64,000 nt of DNA from Nocardioides daeguensis (lineage in GTDB: Bacteria; Actinomycetota; Actinomycetes; Propionibacteriales; Nocardioidaceae). A model generated the notes under the pieces. That model searched no databases. It saw only the letters and a program-made list of their open reading frames with translations, and was not told the DNA's origin. Location: positions 248,001-312,000 of the forward strand of contig NZ_JAHTKU010000004.1 of NCBI RefSeq assembly GCF_019192965.1. The letters run 5' to 3'. A program made the translations under genes and the position numbers. Shown piece after piece: positions 1-8,466 of this stretch (position 1 is its first letter; every line of letters begins with the position of its first letter).

Positions 1-149
1 GCGGACGCGACGCCGTGCTCGTGCTCACCGCGCTGACCGCTCTGGTCGCCCTCGTGCCGACCCTCGCCCGGTCGGTCCGCGACGTGCCTCGACCGGCCGA
101 CTGGGCACCCCTCACCACGACGGACCGGAGTCCCGCGCACGTCGCGTGA
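1..149 (+). CDS. C-terminal end of a probable membrane protein (5' truncated)
   Basis: An open frame enters from the left edge in frame 3 and stops at the TGA at 147-149. The 48 visible residues begin with a strongly hydrophobic stretch rich in V, L, A and T that looks like one membrane segment. A short polar tail with several Pro, Arg and Thr residues follows. This suggests the end of a membrane protein whose last helix is followed by a short tail. The stop overlaps a possible GTG start at 146 of the next gene, so the two could be co-transcribed. Nothing visible identifies the family. Confidence 0.5.
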   Translation, partial: GRDAVLVLTALTALVALVPTLARSVRDVPRPADWAPLTTTDRSPAHVA

Positions 150-172
150 CCTCGCCCTCCACAATGGAGCCC

Positions 173-1213
173 ATGCGCCTTCGTCGTTGCTCCGCGACCG
201 TGCTCGGTCTGCTCCTGCTCGCACCCGCTCTGGCCGCCTGCGGGGGCGAGGGCGGGGTCGCGGTGGGCGACGTGGTGCCGGCGCGGCAGGACGCCCAGTT
301 CACCGGCGAGGGCGTCGAGACCGTGATCGCCCTGCCGGTCGGCCGGCTCGAGGTCACCACCGGCCAGCCGGTCACGCAGGTCTCGGCGAAGGACACCCGG
401 CAGCTGGAGAAGCTCGAGGCCCCCGAGGGCAGCGCCTTCGTGCCGATCACCTGGCAGTACGACGCCGCGACCTTCGGCGCCCTGGCCGCCTACCTCGACA
501 CCGACACCAGCCCGGTGATCGACCTCGTCGCCGACGGGGCGTCGTACCGGCTCCCGGCGCCGGAGTCCTCGGGCGAGGGCGCGGAGTCCTTCTACGTGCT
601 GGTGTCGGGCAAGGGCGCGCAGCCGCGTCTCGACGTCGACTTCGACGGCGTCACGCAGCAGGCCGACCTGTCCAGCGGCGAGGTCGACGCCGGCCGCGCC
701 GAACCGCTCTACGACCTCGCGAAGCCGAAGACGAAGCAGTTCCCCTGCGAGCCGGCGGTCAGCTACAGCCGGGCGACCCGCCGCACCCCGAAGTTCAGCT
801 GCAGCACGTCGCGACCCTTCCGCCTCCCGTACGCCGGCAGCGCCTGGGCCGGCGAGGGGAAGTCGTGGCTCGTGGTGTCCGTGCGGACCTCGCTCGGGCT
901 GTGGAACGAGGTCGCCGACGACCTCAAGTCCGGGGCCATCTACTACGGCGAGGCGGTCGACGGCACTTTCCGCCTCGGCGACACCGAGGCCACCGCCGTC
1001 GTGAAGGACCCGCAGAACACGAGCTGCCCGGACCGCACCGACCAGGGCACGTGCACCGTCCAGTTCAACGTCGTCTTCGAGGCCGGCACGAGCTATCCGA
1101 AGAAGCTGACCGTCGACGAGCAGTACGGTCTCCGCCTCGCCCAGGTCTGGGGAGGCGGCCAGGGCGAGGACACGCTGGATCTCGGCCTGACCGCCACCGC
1201 GAAGCTGAAGTAG
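173..1213 (+). CDS. Predicted lipoprotein of unknown function
   Basis: The product is about 346 residues from the ATG at 173. The N-terminus has Arg residues, a Leu-rich core and a lipobox LAAC followed by Gly-Gly, so it is predicted to be exported and lipidated at that Cys. The rest looks like a secreted beta-rich protein, with many Asp, Thr and Val residues and four further Cys in two close groups that could form disulfides. I do not recognise a named domain. ATG 164 and GTG 146 are alternative starts; GTG 146 overlaps the stop of the upstream gene. The start at 173 gives the most typical signal peptide, and a GGAG lies just before it. The gene converges on purL, only 6 bp away. Confidence 0.75.
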   Translation: MRLRRCSATVLGLLLLAPALAACGGEGGVAVGDVVPARQDAQFTGEGVETVIALPVGRLEVTTGQPVTQVSAKDTRQLEKLEAPEGSAFVPITWQYDAATFGALAAYLDTDTSPVIDLVADGASYRLPAPESSGEGAESFYVLVSGKGAQPRLDVDFDGVTQQADLSSGEVDAGRAEPLYDLAKPKTKQFPCEPAVSYSRATRRTPKFSCSTSRPFRLPYAGSAWAGEGKSWLVVSVRTSLGLWNEVADDLKSGAIYYGEAVDGTFRLGDTEATAVVKDPQNTSCPDRTDQGTCTVQFNVVFEAGTSYPKKLTVDEQYGLRLAQVWGGGQGEDTLDLGLTATAKLK

Positions 1214-1219
1214 CCGGCG

Positions 1220-3493
1220 TCAGCCCAGCGCGTTCGGCAGGGTCGCGGTCCACGCCGCGCGCAGCTCGGCGAGCGGCACCTCGAACTGGCCCTCGACGGC
1301 GAGCACCTCGCCACCGGTGGTGCCGAGCTCGGTCAGGGGGACGTCGTGGCGGGCGCACAGCGCGCGCAGCTCGTCGAGGTCACCGGCGTCGACGGTGACC
1401 AGGGCGCGGCCCGCGGACTCGGCGTACAGCCCGACGAAGGCGTCGCCCTCGAGGCTGACCCGGGCACCGATCCCGCTGACCATGGCCGCCTCGGCCAGCG
1501 CCTGGGCGAGGCCGCCGTCGGAGAGGTCGTGGGCGCTGGTGGCGATGCCGACCAGGTCCTTGAGCAGCCGGGCCAGGTTGCGCTCGGCGCGCAGGTCGAC
1601 CTTCGGCGGCAGGCCGCCGAGGTGGTCGTGCGCAACCTTGGCCCACTCGGAGCCGGACAGCTCCTCGCGGGTGGTGCCGAGAAGCACGATCCGCTCGTCG
1701 GCGCCCTGAAAGGCGGACGGCGTACGGCGGCGCACGTCCTCGATCACGCCGAGCACCGCGACGACCGGCGTCGGCAGGATCGCGGTCTCCCCGGTCTGGT
1801 TGTAGAGGCTGACGTTGCCACCGGTGACCGGGATCCCGAGCTCGGCGCAGGCGTCCTTGAGACCGCGGCAGGCCTCGGCGAACTGCCACATCACGTCGGT
1901 GTCCTCGGGCGAGCCGAAGTTGAGGCAGTCACTGACCGCCAGCGGCACCGCGCCGCCGGTGGCGACGTTGCGGTAGGCCTCGGCGAGGGCGAGCTGCGCG
2001 CCGGCGTACGGGTCGAGCTTGGCGAAGCGGCCGTTGCAGTCGGTGGCGACGGAGACGCCGAGGTGGGTCTCCTCGTCGACGCGGACCATGCCGGAGTCGG
2101 CCGGCTGCGCGAGGACGGTGTTGCCCTGGACGTAGCGGTCGTACTGGTCGGTGATCCACGACTTGTCGCACAGGTTGGGGCTGGCGACCAGCTGGAGCAG
2201 GGTGGCGCGCAGCTCGTCGCCGGTGGTGGGCCGGGCGAGCTTCTCGGCGCCGTCGGCCTGCAGGGCGTCCTGCCACTCGGGGCGGGCGAACGGGCGCTCG
2301 TAGACGGGGCCGTCGTGCGCGACGGTCCGCGGCGGGACGTCGACCACGGTCTCGCCGTGCCAGTCGATGACCAGCCGGCCGGTCTCGGTGACCTCGCCGA
2401 TGACCGACGCCTCGACGTCCCACTTGGTGGTGATCGCGAGGAAGGCGGCGATGTCGTCGGGCTCGACGATGGCCATCATCCGCTCCTGGCTCTCGCTCAT
2501 GAGGATCTCCTCGGGCGAGAGGGTCGAGTCGCGCAGCGGCACCTTGTCGAGGTGGACGAGCATGCCGCCGTCGCCGGCCGAGGCGAGCTCGGAGGTCGCA
2601 CAGGACAGGCCCGCGCCGCCGAGGTCCTGGATGCCGGCGACCACGCCGGCCCGGAACAGCTCGAGGGTGCACTCGATGAGCAGCTTCTCCATGAACGGGT
2701 CGCCGACCTGGACGCTGGGGCGCTTGGCCGGGCCGTCGGCATCGAAGGTCTCGGAGGCCAGCACCGAGACACCGCCGATGCCGTCGCCGCCCGTGCGGGC
2801 GCCGTACAGGACGACGAGGTTGCCCTCACCCGACGCCTTGGCGAGGTGGAGGTCCTCGTGGCGGAGCACGCCGACGCAGAGCGCGTTGACGAGCGGGTTG
2901 CCGAGGTAGGTCTCGTCGAAGACGGCCTCGCCGCCGATGTTGGGCAGGCCCAGGCAGTTGCCGTAGCCGCCGACGCCCGCGACGATCCCGGGCAGCACGC
3001 GGTGGGTGTCGTCGGCGTCGAGCGGACCGAAGCGCAGCGGGTCCATCACCGCGATCGGGCGGGCGCCCATCGCGATGATGTCGCGCACGATGCCGCCGAC
3101 GCCGGTCGCGGCGCCCTGGTAGGGCTCGACGTACGACGGGTGGTTGTGGCTCTCGACCTTGAAGCTGACCGCGTAGCCCTGGCCGATGTCGATGACGCCG
3201 GCGTTCTCGCCGATGCCCGCCAGCATCGGACCGATCGGGGTCTCCTGGGCGAGCTCGCCGAACTGCTTGAGGTGCACCTTGGAGGACTTGTAGGAGCAGT
3301 GCTCGCTCCACATGACCGAGTACATCGCCAGCTCGGCGCCGGTGGGGCGCCGGCCGAGGATCTCGCGGATCCGCTCGTACTCGTCGGCCTTCAGGCCCAA
3401 CTCGGACCAGGGCTGCTGCCGGTCCGGGTCACCGGCCGCCACGGCCACGGTGTCGAGGGTGGAACGGATGGGTGCGGAAGCGGTGTCGGCCAC
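1220..3493 (-). CDS. purL: Phosphoribosylformylglycinamidine synthase subunit PurL
   Basis: This is the large subunit of FGAM synthase, which makes FGAM from FGAR, ATP and ammonia in de novo purine synthesis. Its 757 residues match the small PurL type that works with separate PurQ and PurS, both encoded 3.3 kb upstream. The conserved SHNHPS motif lies near residues 115-120 and is followed by the Gly-rich ATP-binding region. [11 protein letters not shown] motif lies in the second half, as expected for the duplicated AIR-synthase-like fold. Translation starts at GTG 3493. The unrelated kinase and DUF1906 genes separate purL from purQS, so the complex is encoded at two nearby sites. Family assignment is secure. 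Confidence 0.97.
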   Translation of the reverse strand: MADTASAPIRSTLDTVAVAAGDPDRQQPWSELGLKADEYERIREILGRRPTGAELAMYSVMWSEHCSYKSSKVHLKQFGELAQETPIGPMLAGIGENAGVIDIGQGYAVSFKVESHNHPSYVEPYQGAATGVGGIVRDIIAMGARPIAVMDPLRFGPLDADDTHRVLPGIVAGVGGYGNCLGLPNIGGEAVFDETYLGNPLVNALCVGVLRHEDLHLAKASGEGNLVVLYGARTGGDGIGGVSVLASETFDADGPAKRPSVQVGDPFMEKLLIECTLELFRAGVVAGIQDLGGAGLSCATSELASAGDGGMLVHLDKVPLRDSTLSPEEILMSESQERMMAIVEPDDIAAFLAITTKWDVEASVIGEVTETGRLVIDWHGETVVDVPPRTVAHDGPVYERPFARPEWQDALQADGAEKLARPTTGDELRATLLQLVASPNLCDKSWITDQYDRYVQGNTVLAQPADSGMVRVDEETHLGVSVATDCNGRFAKLDPYAGAQLALAEAYRNVATGGAVPLAVSDCLNFGSPEDTDVMWQFAEACRGLKDACAELGIPVTGGNVSLYNQTGETAILPTPVVAVLGVIEDVRRRTPSAFQGADERIVLLGTTREELSGSEWAKVAHDHLGGLPPKVDLRAERNLARLLKDLVGIATSAHDLSDGGLAQALAEAAMVSGIGARVSLEGDAFVGLYAESAGRALVTVDAGDLDELRALCARHDVPLTELGTTGGEVLAVEGQFEVPLAELRAAWTATLPNALG

Positions 3494-3536
3494 GGCCCCA
3501 AGGGTATCGGCCGAGGGCCGGATCGCCCGCTTCGGC

Positions 3537-5354
3537 TCAGCTCCGTGGGATGCCGGTCACCTCGGCGACCGGGGGCAGGTCGAGGCTGCGCAGCACCTGG
3601 CGGGCGACCGCCCGGGTGTGGGCGTAGATCGTCACGGAGTACGGCGCCTCCTCGTCGGCGTACCAGACCGCGAGCTTCTCCTCCCAGCTCCGCCCCTCGG
3701 CCTTGGTCAGCTCGACCCACGCGGCGGTGAGGTCGTCGCCGAGCCCGGTGACCGGAGTCAGCACCTGGGCGCGGTAGTTGGCGTCCATCGCCTGCCAGGT
3801 CGTCCACTGCGTGTAGTGCACCGACGAGGCGTCGTCGTCGTGGCACCAGCGGGCGCGGACCCGGCCCGGCTTCGGGTCGGCGACCTCCGTGCAGCCGCCG
3901 GCGCCCGGGAAGGCGGCGACCAGAGCGTCGGGCACGAGACCGGCCCGGGCGACCACCTCGTCCCCCGTCGGCAGGTCGAGGGCATCGAGGGCGTCGAGCA
4001 CCGCCCGCTCGCTGTCCGCGCAGACGGTGACCGAGTACGGCGCCGCGCGATCGGCGTACCAGACAGCGAGCTTGCGCTGGCAGTGGTTGCGGTCGGCCTC
4101 GGCCAGCTCCACCCAGGCTGCCTTCAGGTCAGGGCGGTAGGAGTGGTCCCGCTCGGTCCGGTCCCGGTAGTTGGCGTCCATCGCGTCCCAGGTGCGCCAC
4201 TGGGCGTAGTACACCGACGCCGTGGCGTCGAGGCACCACCGCGCCTGCACCCGGGCCGACTTGGGATCGGGCACCACGTCGCAGCCGGCTGCACGGGGGA
4301 AGACCGCGAGCAGCGGGTCCGTCTCCGGCTCGGCGCCACCTGTCGGCCGGTCGCTCGCGCGCGACGCCGGGGCCGGGTCGGAGCGGGCGAGCAGCCACGT
4401 GACGCCGGCCGCTGCCAGGGCGAGGGCGAGGAGACCGGCCAGGAGCGCGGCCAGGAGCACGGTCCGGCGCGGCCGGCGAGAGGACGGCAGCGGTGGTGGC
4501 GGCGGGGCGAGCAGGGTGCGCTCGATCGGACCGAGCGGGACGGCGTCGAGCGCCGCGACCAGCTCGGCCGTCGTACGGAACCGGTCGGCGGGATCCTTCG
4601 CCATCGCGACGGAGAGCACCTCGTTGAGCGCCCGCTCCTCGCGCGTGGTTCCCGGCAGCTGGGGCACCGGCCCCTGCAGGTGGCCGAGCAGGACCTGCCC
4701 GGTCGCCCCTTCGTAGGGCGCCCGCGCGGTCAGCGTCGCCCAGAGCAGGCAGCCGAGGGCGTAGATGTCGGAGGCGATGCTGGCGTCGGCGCCCTGGTGC
4801 CGCTCGGGGGCCATGTAGCCGGGCGTGCCGATCGCGCCGGTGGTCGCGAGCTGTTCGAGGTCGGCGACCGCCGCGATGCCGAAGTCGCACAGGACCGGCC
4901 GCAGCCCGCCGTCCGGGCGGTGAGCGACGAGGACGTTGGACGGCTTGATGTCGCGGTGCAGGATCCCGACGTCGTGGGCCGCGCCGAGCCCGAGCGCCAG
5001 GTCCCGGACGATCGAGACGGCGTCGGCAGCCGGCAGCGCGCCCCGGTGGCGGAGCAGCTCGTTGAGGTCGCCGTCGCGCACCAGCTCGGTCGCGATGAAC
5101 AGCGCGCCCTGCTCCTCGCCGGCGTCGAAGACCCGCACGACGTACGGCGAGTCCAGCCGGGCGAGCGCTTTCGCCTCCCGCAGGAACCGGGTCCGGTAGC
5201 CGGCGTCGTCGGCGAGGTGCGGCGCGAGCACCTTGAGCGCGACGGGGCGGTCCAGGTCGCGGTGGACGGCGGACAGCACGACGCCCATCCCGCCCCGCCC
5301 GAGGTAGCCGGTCACGTCGTACCGACCGAACGAATCACCCGGTTTCAGCGGCAC
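3537..5354 (-). CDS. Membrane-anchored Ser/Thr protein kinase (PknB-like) with duplicated extracellular domain
   Basis: The protein has 605 residues. A Hanks-type kinase domain covers about residues 10-275. It has the glycine loop GRGGMG (19-24), the ATP lysine in VALKVL (about 41), the catalytic HRDIKPSN (about 133-140), DFG (about 157-159) and an activation segment ending in [10 protein letters not shown] Pro-rich linker and one membrane helix (about 298-323) lead to an outside region made of two tandem copies of a roughly 120-residue domain, at about 346-466 and 473-600. Both copies carry ARWC, QWxTWx[13 protein letters not shown] and KLAVWYAD blocks with similar spacing. No PASTA repeats are present, so the sensor differs from classical PknB. 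The start is GTG at 5354. The ligand is unknown. Confidence 0.93.
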   Translation of the reverse strand: MPLKPGDSFGRYDVTGYLGRGGMGVVLSAVHRDLDRPVALKVLAPHLADDAGYRTRFLREAKALARLDSPYVVRVFDAGEEQGALFIATELVRDGDLNELLRHRGALPAADAVSIVRDLALGLGAAHDVGILHRDIKPSNVLVAHRPDGGLRPVLCDFGIAAVADLEQLATTGAIGTPGYMAPERHQGADASIASDIYALGCLLWATLTARAPYEGATGQVLLGHLQGPVPQLPGTTREERALNEVLSVAMAKDPADRFRTTAELVAALDAVPLGPIERTLLAPPPPPLPSSRRPRRTVLLAALLAGLLALALAAAGVTWLLARSDPAPASRASDRPTGGAEPETDPLLAVFPRAAGCDVVPDPKSARVQARWCLDATASVYYAQWRTWDAMDANYRDRTERDHSYRPDLKAAWVELAEADRNHCQRKLAVWYADRAAPYSVTVCADSERAVLDALDALDLPTGDEVVARAGLVPDALVAAFPGAGGCTEVADPKPGRVRARWCHDDDASSVHYTQWTTWQAMDANYRAQVLTPVTGLGDDLTAAWVELTKAEGRSWEEKLAVWYADEEAPYSVTIYAHTRAVARQVLRSLDLPPVAEVTGIPRS

Positions 5355-5373
5355 TCCACCACCGTAGGGGAAT

Positions 5374-5385
5374 TACAGATCTGTA
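5374..5385. promoter_or_regulatory. Perfect 12-bp palindrome in the kinase/DUF1906 divergent region
   Basis: TACAGATCTGTA is a perfect palindrome 19 bp upstream of the kinase start. It lies in the 121-bp gap between two divergent genes, the kinase on the minus strand and the DUF1906 gene on the plus strand. The gap is AT-richer than its surroundings and holds no gene. The palindrome could be an operator for either or both genes. No known regulator motif is recognised. Confidence 0.35.
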
Positions 5386-5475
5386 GTTCATTCAGACCTC
5401 TGTTACTCCTGTGAATGTTGTGGTTATCGTGACTCGGCCTTTACCCACCAGACCCCTCTTCCCCTGGAGTCCGAG

Positions 5476-6672
5476 ATGCCTTCCCGGCCCGTCTTCCCGT
5501 CCGTCCGCCCCCGGCGCCGCTTCCGCCTCCCGCTCGCGGGTACGGCGACCGGTGCCCTCGTGGTCCTGCTGGCCCTCGCGCTGCTGGGCGGACTCCGCCC
5601 CGCGTCCGCACCGGAGACGGCCGCCCCGGTCGACCTGGCCGCGAAGCGGACCAACCCGGTCACGCCGGGTGACTTCACGGGCTACGGCTTCGACCAGTGC
5701 GAGACCCAGTCGCAGGCCAAGATGGACGCCTGGCTGGCGCACTCGCCGTTCCGGGCGGTCGGCGTCTACATCTCCGGGGCGTCGCGGTTCTGCAGGACGC
5801 AGAAGAACCTGACGCCCACCTGGGTCTCGACCCAGCTCGCGAAGGGGTGGCGGATCCTGCCGATCACGCTCGGCCCGCAGTCGAGCTGTGTCGGCCGGTT
5901 CCCGCGCTACGGCGCCACCATCGACCCGACCATCATCAACGACGCCGCGAACGGGTACGCCGCCGCGCGCACCCAGGGCGCGGCGGAGGCCGACAGCGCG
6001 GTGGCCGCGGCGAGCGCCCTGGGCATCGTCCCGGGCAGCACGCTCTGGTACGACCTCGAGGGCTGGTCCAGCTACAAGGACGTGACCTGCCGCGAGTCCG
6101 CGCTGGCCTTCCTGAGCGGCTGGACCGCGCGCGCCCGCCAGCTCGGCTACGTGTCCGGGGTGTACTCCAGCGCCGGCTCCGGCATCCGGATCCTCGACGA
6201 CGCCCGGCGCCAGGCGCGCACCGACGTCGTCCTGCCCGACCGGATCTGGATCGCCCGCTGGGACGGCGCGGCCAACACCTCGACGAGCTACATCGCCGAG
6301 GACGGCTGGCGCCCCGGCAACCGGATGAAGCAGTACCAGGGCGGGCACAACGAGACCTGGGGCGGCGTCACCATCAACATCGACCGCAACTGGCTCGAGC
6401 TCGGCAACACGGCGGCCGTGCGGTGCGGCGGCGTGAAGGTCGACCTGAGGACCTACAAGAAGGTCTCGCCGCGCAGCTCGAAGCCGCGCCAGGTGCGGGC
6501 CCTGAAGTGCCTGCTCCAGGAGGAGGGCTTCTACCCCGGCAAGATGACGGCGAAGTACAACAAGCGGCTGCGCACCGGCATCCGCTCCTGGCAGACCCAC
6601 GCCGGGCAGAAGGTCAAGGACGCCTGGGGCAAGCGGAACTGGGACTCGCTGCTCGCCGCCCGGGCGCGCTGA
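5476..6672 (+). CDS. Exported DUF1906 (Rv2525c-type, glycoside-hydrolase-like) protein with peptidoglycan-binding-like tail
   Basis: The protein has 398 residues. An Arg-rich start followed by a hydrophobic stretch (about 20-40) acts as a signal peptide or anchor. Residues about 57-300 match the DUF1906 TIM-barrel family. They begin with GYGFDQCE, continue with VGVYISGASR and LPITLGPQ, and then show WYDLEGW and IWIARWDG, all typical of hydrolase-like barrels that act on cell-wall or sugar polymers. The last 75 residues resemble a peptidoglycan-binding helical domain (RALKCLLQEEGFYPGK, then RTGIRSWQ). The best-known relative is Tat-exported Rv2525c of Mycobacterium tuberculosis. No activity has been shown for this protein. 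It is transcribed away from the kinase gene and ends against a long palindrome. Confidence 0.85.
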   Translation: MPSRPVFPSVRPRRRFRLPLAGTATGALVVLLALALLGGLRPASAPETAAPVDLAAKRTNPVTPGDFTGYGFDQCETQSQAKMDAWLAHSPFRAVGVYISGASRFCRTQKNLTPTWVSTQLAKGWRILPITLGPQSSCVGRFPRYGATIDPTIINDAANGYAAARTQGAAEADSAVAAASALGIVPGSTLWYDLEGWSSYKDVTCRESALAFLSGWTARARQLGYVSGVYSSAGSGIRILDDARRQARTDVVLPDRIWIARWDGAANTSTSYIAEDGWRPGNRMKQYQGGHNETWGGVTINIDRNWLELGNTAAVRCGGVKVDLRTYKKVSPRSSKPRQVRALKCLLQEEGFYPGKMTAKYNKRLRTGIRSWQTHAGQKVKDAWGKRNWDSLLAARAR

Positions 6673-6705
6673 GCGCGGCCCGAGGCCGGCGCGGTCGAGT
6701 CGGCA

Positions 6706-6768
6706 CCGCACCCCATGCGTTCTGGTCGTCAGATCCCTGGATCCGCCACCAGAACGCATGGGGTGCGG
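6706..6768. terminator. Long inverted repeat between convergent genes (repeat family CCCCATGCGTTCTGG)
   Basis: Two perfect 21-nt arms, 6706-6726 and 6748-6768, flank a 21-nt spacer. The stem contains CCCCATGCGTTCTGGT and its complement. It lies between the 3' ends of the DUF1906 gene and purQ, where a two-way terminator would be expected, although no T run follows the stem. A related copy lies at 62846-62908, also between convergent genes. Confidence 0.6.
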
Positions 6769-6789
6769 CACGCCCCCGCCGCGAACGGC

Positions 6790-7458
6790 TCAGGCGAAGG
6801 CGCCCTCGACCAGCGAGGTGAAGAAGCCGAGCCCGTCGAGACCGCTGCCCGTCAGCTCCTCGACCGCGTGCTCGGGGTGCGGCATCAGGCCGACCACGTT
6901 GCCGCGCTCGTTGGTGACACCCGCGATGTCGTTGAGGGACCCGTTCGGGTTGACCTCGAGGTAGCGGGCCACGACCTGGCCCTCGCCCTCGATCCGGGCC
7001 AGGGTCTCGGTGTCGGCGACGAAGCCGCCCTCGCCGTTCTTGAGGACGACGCGGATCTCCTGGCCCTGGTCGTAGGCCGAGGTCCACGCGGTCCGGTTGT
7101 TCTCGATGCGCAGCAGCTGGTCACGGCACACGAACTTGCGGTGGTCGTTGCGGATCAGCGCGCCGGGCAGCAGGTGGGACTCGCAGAGGATCTGGAAGCC
7201 GTTGCAGATGCCGAGCACGGGCATGCCCGCCCTGGCGGCCTCGACGACCTTGCCCATCGCCGGGGCGAACCGGGAGATGGCGCCGCAGCGCAGGTAGTCG
7301 CCGTACGAGAAGCCGCCCGGCAAGATGACCGCGTCGACGCCCTTGAGGTCGGCGTCACCGTGCCAGAGGGCGACGGCCTCGTTGCCACCGATCCGGACCG
7401 CGCGCTGCGCGTCGACGTCGTCGAGGGAGCCGGGGAAGGTGACGACGCCGATCTTCAC
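6790..7458 (-). CDS. purQ: Phosphoribosylformylglycinamidine synthase subunit PurQ (glutamine amidotransferase)
   Basis: PurQ hydrolyses glutamine to supply ammonia to PurL for FGAM formation. The product has 222 residues, the normal length. The class I amidotransferase nucleophile Cys lies in [11 protein letters not shown] (about residue 85-90), and the His-Glu pair lies in [10 protein letters not shown] near the C-terminus. The N-terminal [13 protein letters not shown] is typical of the family. Translation begins at GTG 7458. This start overlaps the purS stop by four bases (GTGA), so the two are translationally coupled and are expected in equal amounts. PurL is encoded 3.3 kb downstream. 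Confidence 0.97.
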   Translation of the reverse strand: MKIGVVTFPGSLDDVDAQRAVRIGGNEAVALWHGDADLKGVDAVILPGGFSYGDYLRCGAISRFAPAMGKVVEAARAGMPVLGICNGFQILCESHLLPGALIRNDHRKFVCRDQLLRIENNRTAWTSAYDQGQEIRVVLKNGEGGFVADTETLARIEGEGQVVARYLEVNPNGSLNDIAGVTNERGNVVGLMPHPEHAVEELTGSGLDGLGFFTSLVEGAFA

Positions 7459-7700
7459 TGCTCGACGCTCACGGTGTAGTTCTCGATGACCGGGTTCGAG
7501 AGCAGCGTCTCCGCCATCTTCTCGACCTCGGCGAGGACGGCGTCGGTGACCTCGCCCTCGAGCTCGATCTCGAACCGCTTGCCCTGGCGGACGTCGGTCA
7601 CGCCGGTGAAGCCCAGCCGGGGCAGTGCGCCCTGGACGGCCTTCCCCTGGGGGTCGAGGATCTCGGGCTTCGGCATGACAGCTACGACGACTCGGGCCAC
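7455..7700 (-). CDS. purS: Phosphoribosylformylglycinamidine synthase subunit PurS
   Basis: PurS is the small structural subunit that bridges PurL and PurQ and helps channel ammonia. The 81 residues begin [19 protein letters not shown] and include the typical [11 protein letters not shown] block, ending near NPVIENY. The start chosen is GTG 7700, which gives the normal family length; the in-frame ATG eight codons later would remove the first beta strand. It overlaps purQ by four bases. The 120 bp upstream separates it from the divergent stress-protein gene and must hold both promoters. Confidence 0.95.
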   Translation of the reverse strand: MARVVVAVMPKPEILDPQGKAVQGALPRLGFTGVTDVRQGKRFEIELEGEVTDAVLAEVEKMAETLLSNPVIENYTVSVEQ

Positions 7701-7820
7701 GGGCCGCAGTCTAGTGCCGTCCGGCGCGGGGACCGATTCGCGGTCGCCCCCGCGGACGCCGGCCCCAGGCTCGGCCCGAAGGCGCATCCGGAACTGGACG
7801 CGCCGGGCAGACTGGGCGCC

Positions 7821-8327
7821 ATGAGCAACCCCACTCCCGGCGCGTTCTCGCGTTCCCTGCTGGCGCTCGACTTCCCCCAGTCGCTGGCGGTCTACGACGA
7901 CTACCCCACCGCGCAGCGCACCGTGGACTTCCTCTCCGACGAGGGATTCCCGGTGCAGAACTGCATGATCGTCGGCACCGACCTCAAGCAGGTCGAGCGG
8001 ATCACGGGCCGGCTCACCAGCGGCCGGGTCGCCGCGGGAGGTGCGATGAGCGGACTGTGGTTCGGCCTGTTCGTCGGCTTGCTGTTCAGCTTCTTCGGCA
8101 CCGGCGACACGCTGCCGATCATCGTGTCGACCACCCTGATGGGCATCGCCTTCGGCGTGATCTTCGCGCTGGCCGGGTACGCCGTGACCCGCGGCCAGCG
8201 CGACTTCTCCTCGGTCAGCTCGGTCGTCGCGACCCGCTACGAGGTCCTCGTCGAGCACAAGGTGGCGACGCAGGCCCGCGAGCTCCTCGCCAAGCTGCCC
8301 GGCGCGCTGCCGAACCCGTTCGCCTGA
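7821..8327 (+). CDS. General-stress-protein-17M-like membrane protein
   Basis: The product has 168 residues. The N-terminal 65 residues resemble the general stress protein 17M-like fold found in many actinobacterial proteins, with VYDDYPTAQRTVDFLSDEGFPVQN followed in due course by VGTDLKQVERITGR. Two membrane helices follow, at about 74-95 and 100-125, with GLWFGLFVGLLFSFFG in the first. The C-terminal 40 residues return to an alpha/beta pattern and end in a Leu- and Pro-rich tail. Proteins of this type are often annotated as general stress proteins, but their biochemical role is unknown. It is divergent from purS and ends at a nested palindromic repeat. Confidence 0.75.
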   Translation: MSNPTPGAFSRSLLALDFPQSLAVYDDYPTAQRTVDFLSDEGFPVQNCMIVGTDLKQVERITGRLTSGRVAAGGAMSGLWFGLFVGLLFSFFGTGDTLPIIVSTTLMGIAFGVIFALAGYAVTRGQRDFSSVSSVVATRYEVLVEHKVATQARELLAKLPGALPNPFA

Positions 8328-8329
8328 CG

Positions 8330-8463
8330 TTGACTCGTCACTTTCTCCGGTTGAGTCGTCACCGACTTTGCCTGAGTCGTGACGTTCTCGACCAGGCGGG
8401 TCGGAAAGTGACGACTCAACGAAAGTCTGCGACGACTCAACGGGAGTTTGTGACGACTCAACC
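8330..8463. repeat. Nested palindromic repeat with three left and three right arms
   Basis: The 139-bp gap between two convergent genes is almost filled by a multi-arm inverted repeat. The core TTGAGTCGTCAC occurs near 8330 (one base changed) and at 8351, with a looser copy near 8373. Its complement GTGACGACTCAA or a close variant occurs three times, ending at 8419, 8440 and 8462. The first left arm pairs with GAAAGTGACGACTCAA over 16 positions with one mismatch. The right-hand arms repeat about every 21 bp. It could end transcription in both directions, but no T run is visible. Confidence 0.7.
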
Positions 8464-8466
8464 CGA

